Below, one piece after another: positions 11,443 to 22,354 of a DNA stretch of 64,000 nt; the first letter of the stretch is position 1; each line of letters opens with the position of its first letter. The translations under genes and the position numbers were made by a program. Below the pieces are notes generated by a model, which saw only the letters and a list, made by a program, of their open reading frames with translations, was not told the origin of the DNA and ran no database searches. This stretch comes from Rhynchosporium graminicola (taxonomy: Eukaryota; Ascomycota; Leotiomycetes; Helotiales; Ploettnerulaceae), in the NCBI GenBank assembly GCA_900074885.1, contig FJUW01000025.1, positions 324,152-388,151 of the forward strand, given 5' to 3'.

Positions 11443-12801
11443 ACCGACACAGCAAATTTTGGGGTTGCCGTGATATTTTGATTCTTGTCAAGTACAGTGG
11501 GCCGGCTTCATATTCAAATAGATTCATGATATTCGGATCGAGCGACATCTGTTGTCAGACATCGATATACACGTCATCCTGATGGTACTAAACCATAAAC
11601 AGATTCTTGTAGAAGCTCAAGGTCCCCGAGGATGTCAGACAAGATCCGATTCGATAAGTTCTGACGTTGCAGCCGCTCCAGTAATCTTCGCATCTACAAT
11701 CGTCTTGGGCGTCGATCACTCTTTTGCTTTTGTTCGGTTTCCTGGCCTTTGTCGGTAAGAAGGTACTGTACTCGAGGAACAAGATTCGTAAAGTGTTGTT
11801 TCAGATACCAGACTGCATGGAATAGTCCTTGATCTGATCATAAAAGCTTGCATTGATAGACACATTAAGGACGACTCGAATGGATCTTGACTGGCTGAGA
11901 CAATTACTGAGGCCTGCGAGGTGTCCCTTCACGGGAACTCCGATCATGAAGGCTATTTTGTCCGGAATGGTCATAGAAAATCTTGTACATAAGATTAACG
12001 AGAAACAATGATGAGAAGTCAAAGCCTACAATTTCGCAGGCCCGACGGTCTAGTATCGCCCCCATCTCGGTCTAGTGGACTCTCAAGCTATATGACACGT
12101 GACTCAACGAGAAGTGAAAGCGCCAGGCGTTCGTCGAAGTTAATGTTATCACAGGCTTGTATCTTGCGAGCACAATTTCTTAATGCTATGCTCTCTTCAG
12201 CGCAGACCTTGCAAGCGAGGTAAGCAACCTCTAAAACTTATCTACATGACTGTGACAATCACGCCGGGACACAACAGGGTCATACATTGGCAAAATGTCC
12301 GAGCCAAAATCCCCTTTTCCGGTTTGTTGGTTTACTAATCCCATTTTGAAAACCGGCACGAAAATGCTTGCGATGTATATCCAGTGCATGAAGTCAAGTC
12401 AAGTTGCTTTGGGTGTCATTCCGCATGAGTGAAGTCTTCATATTGTTTGATGCAGTGGCACGGAAATTTGAACGTTATCTAGAGTGCTGTCGCCTGCAAT
12501 AGCCCTGAGTTCTTCGCTTCTGTTAATGAGTACCTTAAGTAGTATTGTGCACATCACCCTTCGCCTGTTGCTGTAGTGTAGAATGACACCATTGCAGCCA
12601 AGTGATAGCCACCTCTCGGAAGCTTGCATTCGTATCTGTTGGTGAAAGCATTTGAGTGACCAAAGGGCCGTTAAGTGTCTCCTCATCTGTCGGTGAGTGT
12701 GCTTTCCTGAATAGTTTTGGCCAACGTAAATCGCTATACAAGGTGGAGATATGAATGTTTCCATCTATCGAGCACCTTGCTAGCCCCATAGGATCTTGAA
12801 A
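11443..12801. other. Intergenic between divergent genes
   Basis: Upstream regions of the DUF2235 gene (minus) and of the decayed chitin-binding gene (plus). I see no motif-bearing frame, RNA gene or repeat. Confidence 0.45.
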
Positions 12802-13734
12802 ATGTCATCTTGCAGTTTCATACGACTCCTGGTGGTTTCTCTGTGTTTGATAAGCCCAATTCTAGCTCGTCCTGCCAACGATATTGAAGATGGCGCGGCA
12901 GCTGTCAGGAATGGCCCTTTGCGTTCACCTGATAGAACATGCGGAGGCCAAATGCATATACCTGTGCTAGTACCGATTGCGGACCATGCTGCTCATCATA
13001 CAGCTTCGTAAGCTCTATTTCAGTCTCTCAAACCAAAATAGAGCTTCTGTTCACGCGATGATCAAAAATCGTCTTCCCAAGCAGAGAGACGACTTACTCA
13101 CGAGTTCTGCCTCAATCTGTCATCAAAGCAGCTGACATACACAGTGAGGTAATCTTACATCCTACTGCCTCCCATCCCATGGCTGCCAGGCACAAGCCGG
13201 TGCCTGCAGCACACCCTCACCAGTTGTAACTCCGAACGTGGGTGGTCTCTGCGGTACTTCGGCCGACAGGAACAACTTGTTCGGGTGGGTCTAACGAAGG
13301 TGCTAGCTGCTCCAGCTCCAGCTTCTGCGGCTTCGACTCAACGTTCTGCCTTCTCTCTCAAGGTTGCCAACTGGTATTCGGATCCTGGCTATAATTCTCG
13401 CTTTTTGACACCTATGGTGGAAGCTGCGGGAAGCACGAACTATGCCTATACTGATAGTGCTTACGGACCCTGTTGTTCGGAAGCTGTATATTGTGGCTCT
13501 GCGCCTAGTTACTGCGGGTATAGATATCGGGGCCAGGCAGGTTTGTGTTTGGCTCCTAGTACGGATGTTACGTGTGGGTGGGAGAGGCAGTAGACGTGCC
13601 TTGGGAGCGTATTTGGAGATTGCTATTCGGGTAGTGGATGGTGTAGGAAGAGTAAGGCGCACTGTAGTTTCTCAGCAGGATGCAACAAGGGGTCGCTGTC
13701 GAATCCACACCTCAGCATTTGCAGTCAGCAGTGA
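12802..13734 (+). pseudogene. Decayed secreted chitin-binding protein with four CBM18 modules
   Basis: The ATG at 12802 opens a clear signal peptide (SFIRLLVVSLCLISPILA). After it the hevein-like Cys pattern is visible four times, but only by changing frame. Module 1 (12940-13200) has TCGG, then after a one-base loss near 12950 CASTDCGPCCSSYSF; a normal intron follows (13008-13144, CTGAC branch), and the first codon after it is TGA where the family has Cys. Module 2 (13225-13360) is LCGTSADRN, a shift, TCSGG...SCSSSSFCGFDSTFC. Module 3 (13415-13545) is GGSCG, a shift, AYGPCCSEAVYCG...YCG. Module 4 (13580-13710) has TCG, an in-frame TAG at 13591, then TCLGSVFGDCYSGSGWC. Several lost Cys or Gly residues are G-to-A type (CY for CC, CRK for CGK). 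Intact relatives bind chitin in the wall or apoplast. This copy cannot make a full protein. Confidence 0.75.
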
Positions 13735-15591
13735 GATGGTAGAGAGGTGCCTGGTTGATCAAGCAGTTTGCTAATGAGTCTTTATATAGCCTCGCTTTTA
13801 AAGACCAGTTCTGGGATGGAAATGGGTTGACAAGGTCAATTATTATGCAGAAACCTGAAATGGCTACCCTCATAACCACAAGAGCTTATTACCATAGTCG
13901 TGTCCGTGTTTGGACAAGAGACACAATCCAAAGCAAGCGCCACTGGGACGCGCGTGCATAGGGTCAATTCTTCATGAAGGGTAAGTATTACACAACAGTG
14001 GCGAGATATTTTCCCGCACTAGTGTCCACTATTCAACTCGGCGAGAAGGATGCATCTGTTGGCAGATTCCAGAGCACGAAGAACATAATATGAATAAAAT
14101 ATCACATAGCCACCAGGCCCGCACGCTACTAATCCAGCCCATCCTTCACAAGATGTCCATCTGATACCAACAGACGAGTCGTGGAACACTGGGACTGTAA
14201 GATCAACTAAAAAAGCATCCTGGAATTGGCAGAGTCCATACTGCCTGCAACCTCGTACCCGCACCACCGACTTGTCATCCTCTCCGAGTATATGTCCGTC
14301 CTTTCCCTACTTCCCACTTCGAGTCTGAGCACCTCGAAGGCGTTGCATCGGTATCGTTCGACAAAGATCTGTCTCCCATCATCGACATTCACCCCCCATC
14401 GCCCTCAATAAAGAAGACCCAACGGGAGACAAACTTCCTATCAGGGAGCTTGCATAGCAAAATTATCCATCTCCAGAGCCTCACATCCTGTGAAGGATGC
14501 TGGCAACGCACCACTGTATGGAGTTCGAGGTGGAGGTCGTGGCTGGCTCTGTTACTTTTTGATAAAGAAGAAATTGCGAATGGTGCGGCGAAAATTGTGA
14601 TTTTGTCTTTGAGTTGCGGCCGCTAGCGCATGGGAATGAATATATGGAGACCTGTTTGCCTGGTCATGTGAGTGTTTGATCCTCTTCATGTCATGCATTT
14701 CTTCGTTTTTCTCCTCCGATAAGGACATCCCACCGGCAAGGAGTCGAATTTATATAAATGAGGGCATTCACAGTACAAATCCTTGAATGTGTTATTATTG
14801 CATTATCTGCATATTATTTATCTATACCACGAAAATCATGCACAAATTCCGCCTCTTCGTTGATTGTAATCAAGGATTTTTGGCGAGAAGTCTTGCGCCA
14901 CTTCGGCAGGAGAGAAGTCCCATCGGGGGGCTGACAAATACCAGGCGCGTACGTAGCTGGAAGTTGCATTTGTGAAGCTTATGAGCTGTTTTCAAAGGCA
15001 ATTGAACCTTACTTAGCGATCATCAGCAACATGCAGAATAAACGCGGGGAAAGTCTTTCAAGCGCCGGGTTTACTCTTCAGATCCTTCGATGATCGACAA
15101 AACGTGTCGATTATTGAGGTTTGTGTACAAGCGTATAACGTCGGCTCAGCACTTCGCGGCTACCAAATTCTGCTAACGCAAGCTATCCGCGACCTAAATT
15201 CCAAATAGCTCAGAAATGCTGTGGTGATATCATCTCTGATGTCCCCCGAACTTTCCGATCCTTGTCCGGAGCCTGTTGTTGTGTTTTCATTCGCTATTAT
15301 CTGATGAGCTACTGTTGGCTCAGGCACGAAGTCGTGATGGCGCCTTTGGGGTTGAAGAATCGAGGGGATGATGTGCGCTTTCTCCTGCAGGTTCAATATT
15401 GATCGCATATTTTGGTGGCTGATGTACCTGTTGCCGAGCTTGTTATACGGTATTTAGTGGTACTTCGCAGATCTAGAGCTTTGAGCTCTTGGTAATGTGG
15501 AGGAAGCTCTAATAGACGGAGAATAGGTATAACAGGGAAGCTTCCCCCGGATCTGTCAGAACTTCCTGTAGCCTTTGTTCTATACCTCAAG
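13735..15591. other. Intergenic, no gene recognised
   Basis: About 1.9 kb without a supported frame. TATA-like TATATAAAT at about 14751 and AT-rich tracts are present but lead to no convincing gene. The last few hundred bases are the promoter of the secreted hydrolase. Confidence 0.45.
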
Positions 15592-16943
15592 ATGTATATC
15601 TCAACAGCGACCGCGTTGGGCCTCTTCGCCGCTTCTGTGGCTGGCAAGAGATGTATCAACCAGACCATCCCAGTCGAGATCTCTGCTCGTCAAGCTATCT
15701 TTGACATTGACGTCCCTCAGACGAATCTCGAAGTCACAGACTTCATTCTCAATGTCACACAGCAAGGCCGTAACTTCACCGACATTGCTCTTTCGGGATA
15801 TGGAACAACACAAGGTACTTACAATATCAGCACGCAGTTCTGTATGCCAGACAGCAGCAACATTACTCATCCCACTGTCCAAGTCCTCACACACGGAATT
15901 GGTTTCGATAAGACGTGAGTACACTTTGCCCTCTGTCACAAGTCTATGGCTAATGATACCATAGATATTGGGATCTTCCATATGCCAATTACAACTACTC
16001 TTACCTGAACGTTGCTGTCGATCAATACAAGTATTGCACTTTGAGCTTCGACCGCCTCGGTGTTGGTAACTCTTCACATGGAGAGCCTTTGAATGAAATC
16101 CAAGCATATCTCGAGGTTGCTGCCACAGCAAAGCTTACTGAGATGCTTCGCCAGGGTCAATTCCCTAAGGTCAATCACACATTCACAAAAGTTGTACATG
16201 TTGGACACTCTTTCGGATCCGCGCAGACGTACTCTTTGGCGAACTTGTACCCTAACCTCACCGATGGTATCATTTTGACCGGATTCTCTATGAACGCATC
16301 GTTCGTCGGCCTGTTTGCTTCCGGTGGTAACTTCCAGCTTGCCAGCAAGAATCAACCTCTCAGATTCAGCAATGCCACTGGTGAGCAGGTTCAGACTGTT
16401 CTCGACATGTACGCTGAGCCATTGCTCGACTACATAGCGCCAGTCGATCTCTCAAACCTCCCAGCTCCTCAGGGTCTGCCAAACGGATACATGGTCTCTT
16501 CGAATGCCGAGGCCAACAAGTACTTGTTCTTGAAGCCTAAGTACTACGATGCTGGTTTATTGGCATTGGCCGAACGTACCAAGCAGCCTGTTACTCAGGG
16601 AGAGATTCTAACTCTCGGAAGTCTGGTTATGGCTAACAACTACAATGGACCAGTCATGGTCATCACCGGAGGTTAGTAGAATAAGGAAGTTGACATGAGT
16701 AATTGCTGATGAAATATAGATGCCGATCTTCCTTACTGCGGAAGTGATTGTCTGGCCACTGGCGGTGCAGCAGCATCCATCCCAGCTCAAGTCAAGAAGA
16801 ACTTCCCCAACGTCGCTGATGGCAACTTCACCGCTGTCGTCCAGCCAAATACCGGTCACGGTATTAACTTCCACTACAATGCCACCGGTGCATACAATGT
16901 CATGAACGAGTTCTTGGCCTCCAAGGACCTTGCCGGGCACTAA
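15592..16943 (+). CDS. Secreted alpha/beta hydrolase (lipase/esterase-like)
   Basis: Exons 15592-15914, 15965-16671 and 16720-16943, 417 aa. The N-terminus is a signal peptide (YISTATALGLFAASVAG), followed by many N-glycosylation sequons (NQT, NVT, NIS, NIT, NSS, NHT, NAS, NAT), so the protein is exported. Hydrolase marks: VLTHGIGFDK (oxyanion region), FDRLGVGNSS, nucleophile elbow VVHVGHSFGSAQ (about residue 200), acid after strand VMVITGGDADLPY, and catalytic His in PNTGHGINFHY near the end. The third exon is required to supply both the acid and the His, and both introns are canonical. Family members are common in secretomes of plant- and litter-associated fungi; the substrate is unknown. 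The gene stands alone. Confidence 0.88.
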
Positions 16944-18333
16944 ATGAATGCAATACATCGGTGATCGGTAATCAGACGACTACGATCTTATGAAGGAGGT
17001 GTGGATGACGCGTCATGGTAGGCTTTCGATTTTCTTGTTGATGAAAAGCAACACTTGTGTATAGATAACTTATAATGTAATATGGTGCTTTACTTACTGT
17101 CATGGCATTTTTGTTCAGTTTGTCAGTTTCCATGTGCTGTTTCATGTAGCTTTTCGTCATCGCTTTCGCTTCCTGCACGAAAATTTCCTTGCGCAGCGGG
17201 ATGTATCTAGGCACGCAGGCTACTTGCACTTCATGTTGTGTCAACATACAAAGTAGACATGCCAGTTGTGCTACCCTACCCACGTGCTGCGATCGTGTTG
17301 AATATGTAGCACTGACTTGTGTATTTTATCTGCCGGTTGCTCCACTCTTTATATTGAAGCACGAGCTCTAGCGATCAATAAAGGGTGCAGCGAAGTTGTG
17401 CCGTCCAATTCTAGAAACTTTTTCCACGGGCTAATAGCAGGAGCGTGACCTGCTAATCACGTGTCGGCGTCACAATACCTCGAAAGATTCTTTCAAAGCT
17501 TCCCGTTCATCCAGCATCCATGGAGCATATGGCCTTTACCGGCTAATCTACCCTTCTACAGTAAAACCCTGATAAACGCTTATCTCCTCCAAGATCCTGT
17601 AAATGCAATACATACCACACTTCCAAGCCTTCCAAGCTTTTTTCACCCCGATGTTCTACTAACACAAAGCACCTTCCTAAAACTGCATGTCCAAGCCCAG
17701 TTTTCAGCTTCGGCCGACAAAGCTGCAAAGGATTGATACCCGTTTTTAAGCCTGTCCACTTGATAGACGATAAGATATCGATTTGGATTATACGGGGTAG
17801 AGAGCCTAATCGTCTGGTTCCAGACCATACCATCTCAAAAGACTTGATAGCATGTCACTGTACTGTATGAAAAGTACAAGCTGGCCATCACTGGCGCATC
17901 CATTCGGATTGTTTGGGCTTGAGCTTAAAGCCTTAGCATGGAAATTACAGAGCCATATATCCATTAAACGTGCGCCATGGTTATGGAAAGAATTACTAGA
18001 CTGGTATCTCGACAGTCATCGCGAGACAGGTTTCAATAAAACCGCAAGGCTCACAACTTCATCGATCCTCATATTGTACCCCTCCTTCTTCTATCGTACC
18101 GAATTTCACTCACAATGATATTCCAGGGGAGCCGAATAAAAAGTTGAGGAAGAACCGATGGACGAGGGGAACAATAGGGCCGGGGATCAGAAAGCAAGCA
18201 CAGTGAATAATCAGCCACTCGATGCGTGATGGAAGGATGTAAACCGCTTATCAAATCATCCGCATTGCGTTCCCGAAACGGTCATTTTTATCTTACGAGC
18301 CGCAAATGCTGGGAAAGGCGTAATACAGCCAGC
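16944..18333. other. Gene-poor stretch
   Basis: Two plus-strand open frames (about 17461-17736 starting at GTG, and 17852-18118) have protein-like composition but no motif. The first has no ATG near its start and the two do not join by obvious splice sites, so I leave them uncalled. Confidence 0.35.
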
Positions 18334-18684
18334 CTATCCTAGGGGAGGACTTGTAGAGTTGTCAGTTGCCACCTCTCTCTCCACTAGTTTGATTTCCAAA
18401 TCTTGCGGGTTTCTGCAGATTGGAGAAGTGTGGAAGGTCATTCGTTCGTTCTTTGGGCTGGTCTTCTGGGCTGCTGCAGAGAATCCGTTTGTACCCCCTT
18501 ATTTAAAAGTGGCCCCGAGGTCTTGCTTGTATGGAAGATAAGGTAGCTGAAATGGGAACTTACCGGGCTTCTTCGTCTGATTTCGAAGATCAATCGTGAC
18601 AACTTCTTCCATCCCAAGACCCAAAGATTCAAACTGGATGTCCACGGCATTTGAGTCAGGGCCAGAGCTGGACTTGAGGCTCAT
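18334..18684 (-). CDS. Small spliced protein of unknown function (86 aa)
   Basis: Exon 1 18684-18564 starts with ATG and encodes MSLKSSSGPDSNAVDIQFES and a short acidic/hydrophobic stretch (GLGMEEVVTIDLRN). A strong GTAAGT donor lies at 18563. Using the CTGCAG acceptor at 18474, exon 2 (18473-18334) stays open for 46 codons in the right phase and ends in TAG, giving TKKPAAQKTSPKNER and a charged tail. The long open frame after a precise splice is the argument for a real gene. There is no signal peptide, membrane segment or family I recognise, and the branch site is not a clean match. Unspliced reading stops within 25 codons. Confidence 0.4.
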
Positions 18685-20449
18685 GTTGCTCTAAACTGCT
18701 TGCTTTGCCACGTTGGGGTTGGTGCTAAACGTTGCTTTCATGAGAGCCTGAGGTACCAATGAATACGGTTTAGCGGACTGCGGACAGCATAACCACGGAC
18801 CTGCGTTGCGTTGGCAGCAAACTTTAATCTCGAATCTGCGAGGTGCCATGGTGCCATGGTGCCTTGATTGATTTGGTGATGGGCTGGGATTCCATGCGAT
18901 GGCGGAAGAGTGCTTGTACCTCTGTCCGTACAGTGCTCAAGTTGTACTGCACTAACGTAAGCTTGCGTTGAGGCTATTTTAGCTATCGAAATATGTTGAG
19001 TTCGTCCCACGACAAGCTTTCCGTACTTAGTTGATCCTTTAATTGGTGAAAGTCCAATTGCATGAAGAGTTCAGCTTGACTGATTCTGTGTTTACCAAAA
19101 GGGGCATCTCCTGACTCCTGGCCTGCCCCATCTTTCAGAAGTCTCGCCATCACGGAGTGGAGTAATTGGTCTGGATTGTGGACTCTGCTCCCGCCCACTC
19201 AGCGTGCATAAGGAGGAGATCCAAGCGATGTTTACTGGGTCTGAGTAATGCATTTCCAGTCTAAGAGATAGACAAGAATTGCATTCTTCTGCACGCTTGT
19301 ACACCGACCATTTGTATGGTGTTTTCCGCAAGTGTAAGGAGAGACATCGTCGTTTGTTCTTGACTAGTGCTCCGTCTGGTAATCGCGCTCGTCTTGAACG
19401 GGCTGGCATTGAGGCAAATATAGGTTTCGGCCCCCTTCTCGCTGACCTTGGTTTGGTTCGTGCTGCAGCTGCAGCTGCAGCTGCAGCCTTCCAGCAGTAC
19501 GAACCACTGGAAAGGCCTGGTGTGAGATGCATGGCATGGGGTCATAGGGATGGAATGGCTAGGGTTTTACCCGCAGTCAAGCATGGAATCCCAATATGTA
19601 CCTCTGGATCCCGTCCCGTGGGCCGTTTTTCAGAGCCAGAGCCAGGCACATGAAGGGTCTCAGCTCTGTCTGTCACTTTGTTACAATCTCTGTGTAAAAT
19701 AAAATGTAAATTGCAGCAGAAAGTTTCTTGATATCATACTCAAACATACGACATTGCCATATCTAAAAGATTTATCAAATATACTACAGAAACAAGCAGC
19801 TTTTAGTTCAACACTCTTACTCTAGATCAACCGTGTTCCAATTAATCCGAGAATTAGAGTTTGGAAGCCCGGCGCGTCTGAACCCTGGAAGCGAGATAAT
19901 AGGAACGGGCTCCCATTTCCCATCCCAGCTGAAAGATCTGAGCGCGAAATTGCATTGGGAAGCTTCATCGTCGACTTCACCCGGAGTCCCCTTCCACCAG
20001 ATTTTTTGTTTTTATCACCTCGCCTCCCGTTTCTGGACGTCGCCAATTACTATCTCTACGAATCAATCACTCGACACGGCTCGACACGCGCGTTGTTCAA
20101 AAAGCAATTGTTGATTTGTTGATTGCTCAGGACTTGACTGTTTCTGTATTAGGCCGAGGAGCGAGGAGCGTCGACTGACCAATCACCGTTTGTAACACTT
20201 CCTGCGTCCGACTTTCCTCGCCGACTCCGACTCCAGCGACGAACGCTACAACGCAGAATTACACTGGAATAAATCTCTCGACAATTCGGTGCATCTGCCA
20301 AACCCAAGCCATTTGTCAATCAAGTGTTGGCGCTATCCAAACTTGAACTGTTTCGTTCCTTCTCCACCGTAGTCCGAACGCATCCACTTCATCTCCTTTC
20401 CATACATCAATCTATTATAACCACTTTCGAGCGTCACGCAACACAAATT
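18685..20449. other. Intergenic with low-complexity patches
   Basis: No gene supported. It contains a run of TGCCATGG-like units at about 18844-18863 and a GCTGCA repeat at about 19461-19487. The final 300 bases are a C/T-rich leader for the gene at 20450, which overlaps an open upstream frame without an ATG. Confidence 0.45.
19461..19487. repeat. (GCTGCA)n short tandem repeat
   Basis: About four and a half perfect GCTGCA units (27 bases) in non-coding DNA. It is palindrome-rich because GCTGCAGC is its own reverse complement. No coding context is supported. Confidence 0.8.
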
Positions 20450-21028
20450 ATGTCGGCATACGAGGAAAAGGACATGGTCATCACGAACAGCGAAGCCGCC
20501 GAACAGAGGCCACACGCCAAAATCCTCACAATCAATCGGCCATGTCCAAGCAGACAGCTCTCCGCTCAACTCCTATCGACTATCAATGATGTTGACTCTA
20601 CACGCTCCCTCACCCCTCCTGGCACAGCTACCAACGAAAAGACGATCGAGACGACTTACACGACCGCTATCAACGAACGTGATTTGTTGTATGCGGATCT
20701 CGAGGCACAAAGCTTGACGACACAAAAGACACAAGTATCCGCATCGAAAACAGGTCTCCTCAATACCGCCTGCAGTAGGGTCGACTCCGCGTGGCCTGGT
20801 CGGAACCATATGAAGCAGCAGAAGAAGGCTGCTAAGCTTGAGCGTTCTCGCTGTGGATGCTGGGCCGGACTCAGTAAGACTTACAAGGCCTTGATCATCT
20901 CTGCCATTACCCTCGCTATCCTTGGTGTCGCTCTCGGAATTGGTTTCGGATTATCGCAGAAGGTCGGCGGAACTATCAACGATGGAACTGGTGATCACAA
21001 ACCCGCTGTTCATAGCAAGAAGTCATGA
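20450..21028 (+). CDS. Small single-pass membrane protein, unknown function
   Basis: Single exon, 192 aa from ATG at 20450 (the frame is open further upstream but only with non-ATG starts). Residues 1-110 are polar and Thr/Glu-rich. A basic Cys-containing segment follows (KKAAKLERSRCGCWAGLSK), then one membrane helix (ALIISAITLAILGVALGIG, about residues 149-167) and a short polar tail ending in KKS. The layout suggests a cytosolic N-terminus rich in possible phosphorylation sites and a C-terminal anchor next to a CGC cluster that might be palmitoylated; topology and lipidation are inference. I do not recognise the family. Confidence 0.65.
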   Translation: MSAYEEKDMVITNSEAAEQRPHAKILTINRPCPSRQLSAQLLSTINDVDSTRSLTPPGTATNEKTIETTYTTAINERDLLYADLEAQSLTTQKTQVSASKTGLLNTACSRVDSAWPGRNHMKQQKKAAKLERSRCGCWAGLSKTYKALIISAITLAILGVALGIGFGLSQKVGGTINDGTGDHKPAVHSKKS

Positions 21029-22354
21029 TCGTTGCACCAACAACTGATCATTCCAACTCGGTATCCTCGCCCTCCACGTTATGCATCTATCGTCGTCCCT
21101 CCTCTGTGTGCCGCGACATCCAGCTCATTGTGCGAAACGAACACCTTCGTCTTGTTTACCCACACTTCTTCCAGCTTTTCGGCTATCCTTGTGGATATTC
21201 GTATTCGTAGATTGTCCTGCAGACTTCATACCCCACACGTTTGGCGCCCCGGCGTTGGCTCTCGCTCGTTCGTCGTTTGTAGTTAATCGATCATCCACGA
21301 TACTCCTGTTTTCGACTCGAACCATGGAACGGGAGTTATATCTTCATGTATGGTATCTGAAGCTTCGATATTGGTGTCTTGCCACGAGGTGTGCATAGGG
21401 TGGATTTGGTTTTGGCATGGTAGCTGGCGTTCTTCCTTCTCATCTTTCAAGAAGCTGTTCTCTCTTGTCTATATGATCAGAAAGACGAATAGACATTTCC
21501 GTCCTGTCTTCGAAGCATGCTCGCTGTTTTCTGTTTACTTTGGAAGAAAGGACTAGAAGTATCTGCAGTCGGTATTAATAGGTTAGGACAGCACTGCGCC
21601 GGTCCAGAGAATGAAACAGGGACAGACAGTGGCATATTCAAGCCATGCAATGAACAGACTTTTGGCACTACCCACCTACCTCTTCTGTGAATTCTTCTTC
21701 GGTAGCTCAAGTCGATCTTATGGGAAGTGAACTGTCTCAGCATAACGAGGCTCGAATATGCTAACCAGCATTCCAAGCTGAAACGAAGGCCAAGTCGTCA
21801 ATCAACCACATACAAGTACAGCAACATCACCATCACGATTAATATCGAAGACACGCAAATGACAAAAACTCTAAACCGGGAGGGCAGCGATCTTATATCC
21901 ATCGGAATCTTACATCCGCATTTCTCAGCTTAGCTGCTATAAGCAGCATTCCGAGTGGGGAATCTTCTTATGCGCCGATGAGGAAAGTCCGAAAGCTGCA
22001 TCACATTGCAGAATTCGATGGTGATTGGTGTGTTCGGGAGAGAAGGTGGAGCTAGCAGGATTTATGCAGACTTTGTGCGAATTGTGCAGCTTCATGGAGG
22101 GATGAGGGATCCGGAGCGGGATACTTTTGGAGCGGGATGCCGTGGGTGGCTTGTTGACATGATCAGTTTTGATGTAGCTTGATGTCTGTGAGTTAGTACT
22201 TCGTTCTTCAGTTTTATATGGATTGGTCCCTTTAATAACGAAGGTGAGATCAGAGATGAGATGATGTGAGGCCACAATCCTGATGGTTCTTAAGTCCCAA
22301 ATCCTACTTTCAATCTCCTTCGCTACACCAAATGGTACCCCTCCAATCCAGCAC
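21029..22354. other. Intergenic between convergent genes
   Basis: 3' regions of the membrane-protein gene and of the Hsp70-like gene. The open frames here are Ser/Arg-rich and overlap one another on both strands; none has a motif or a supported start. Confidence 0.5.

Noticed and set aside
17461..18118. Two plus-strand frames with protein-like composition
   Set aside because: No ATG for the first, no splice sites joining them and no motif; left uncalled.
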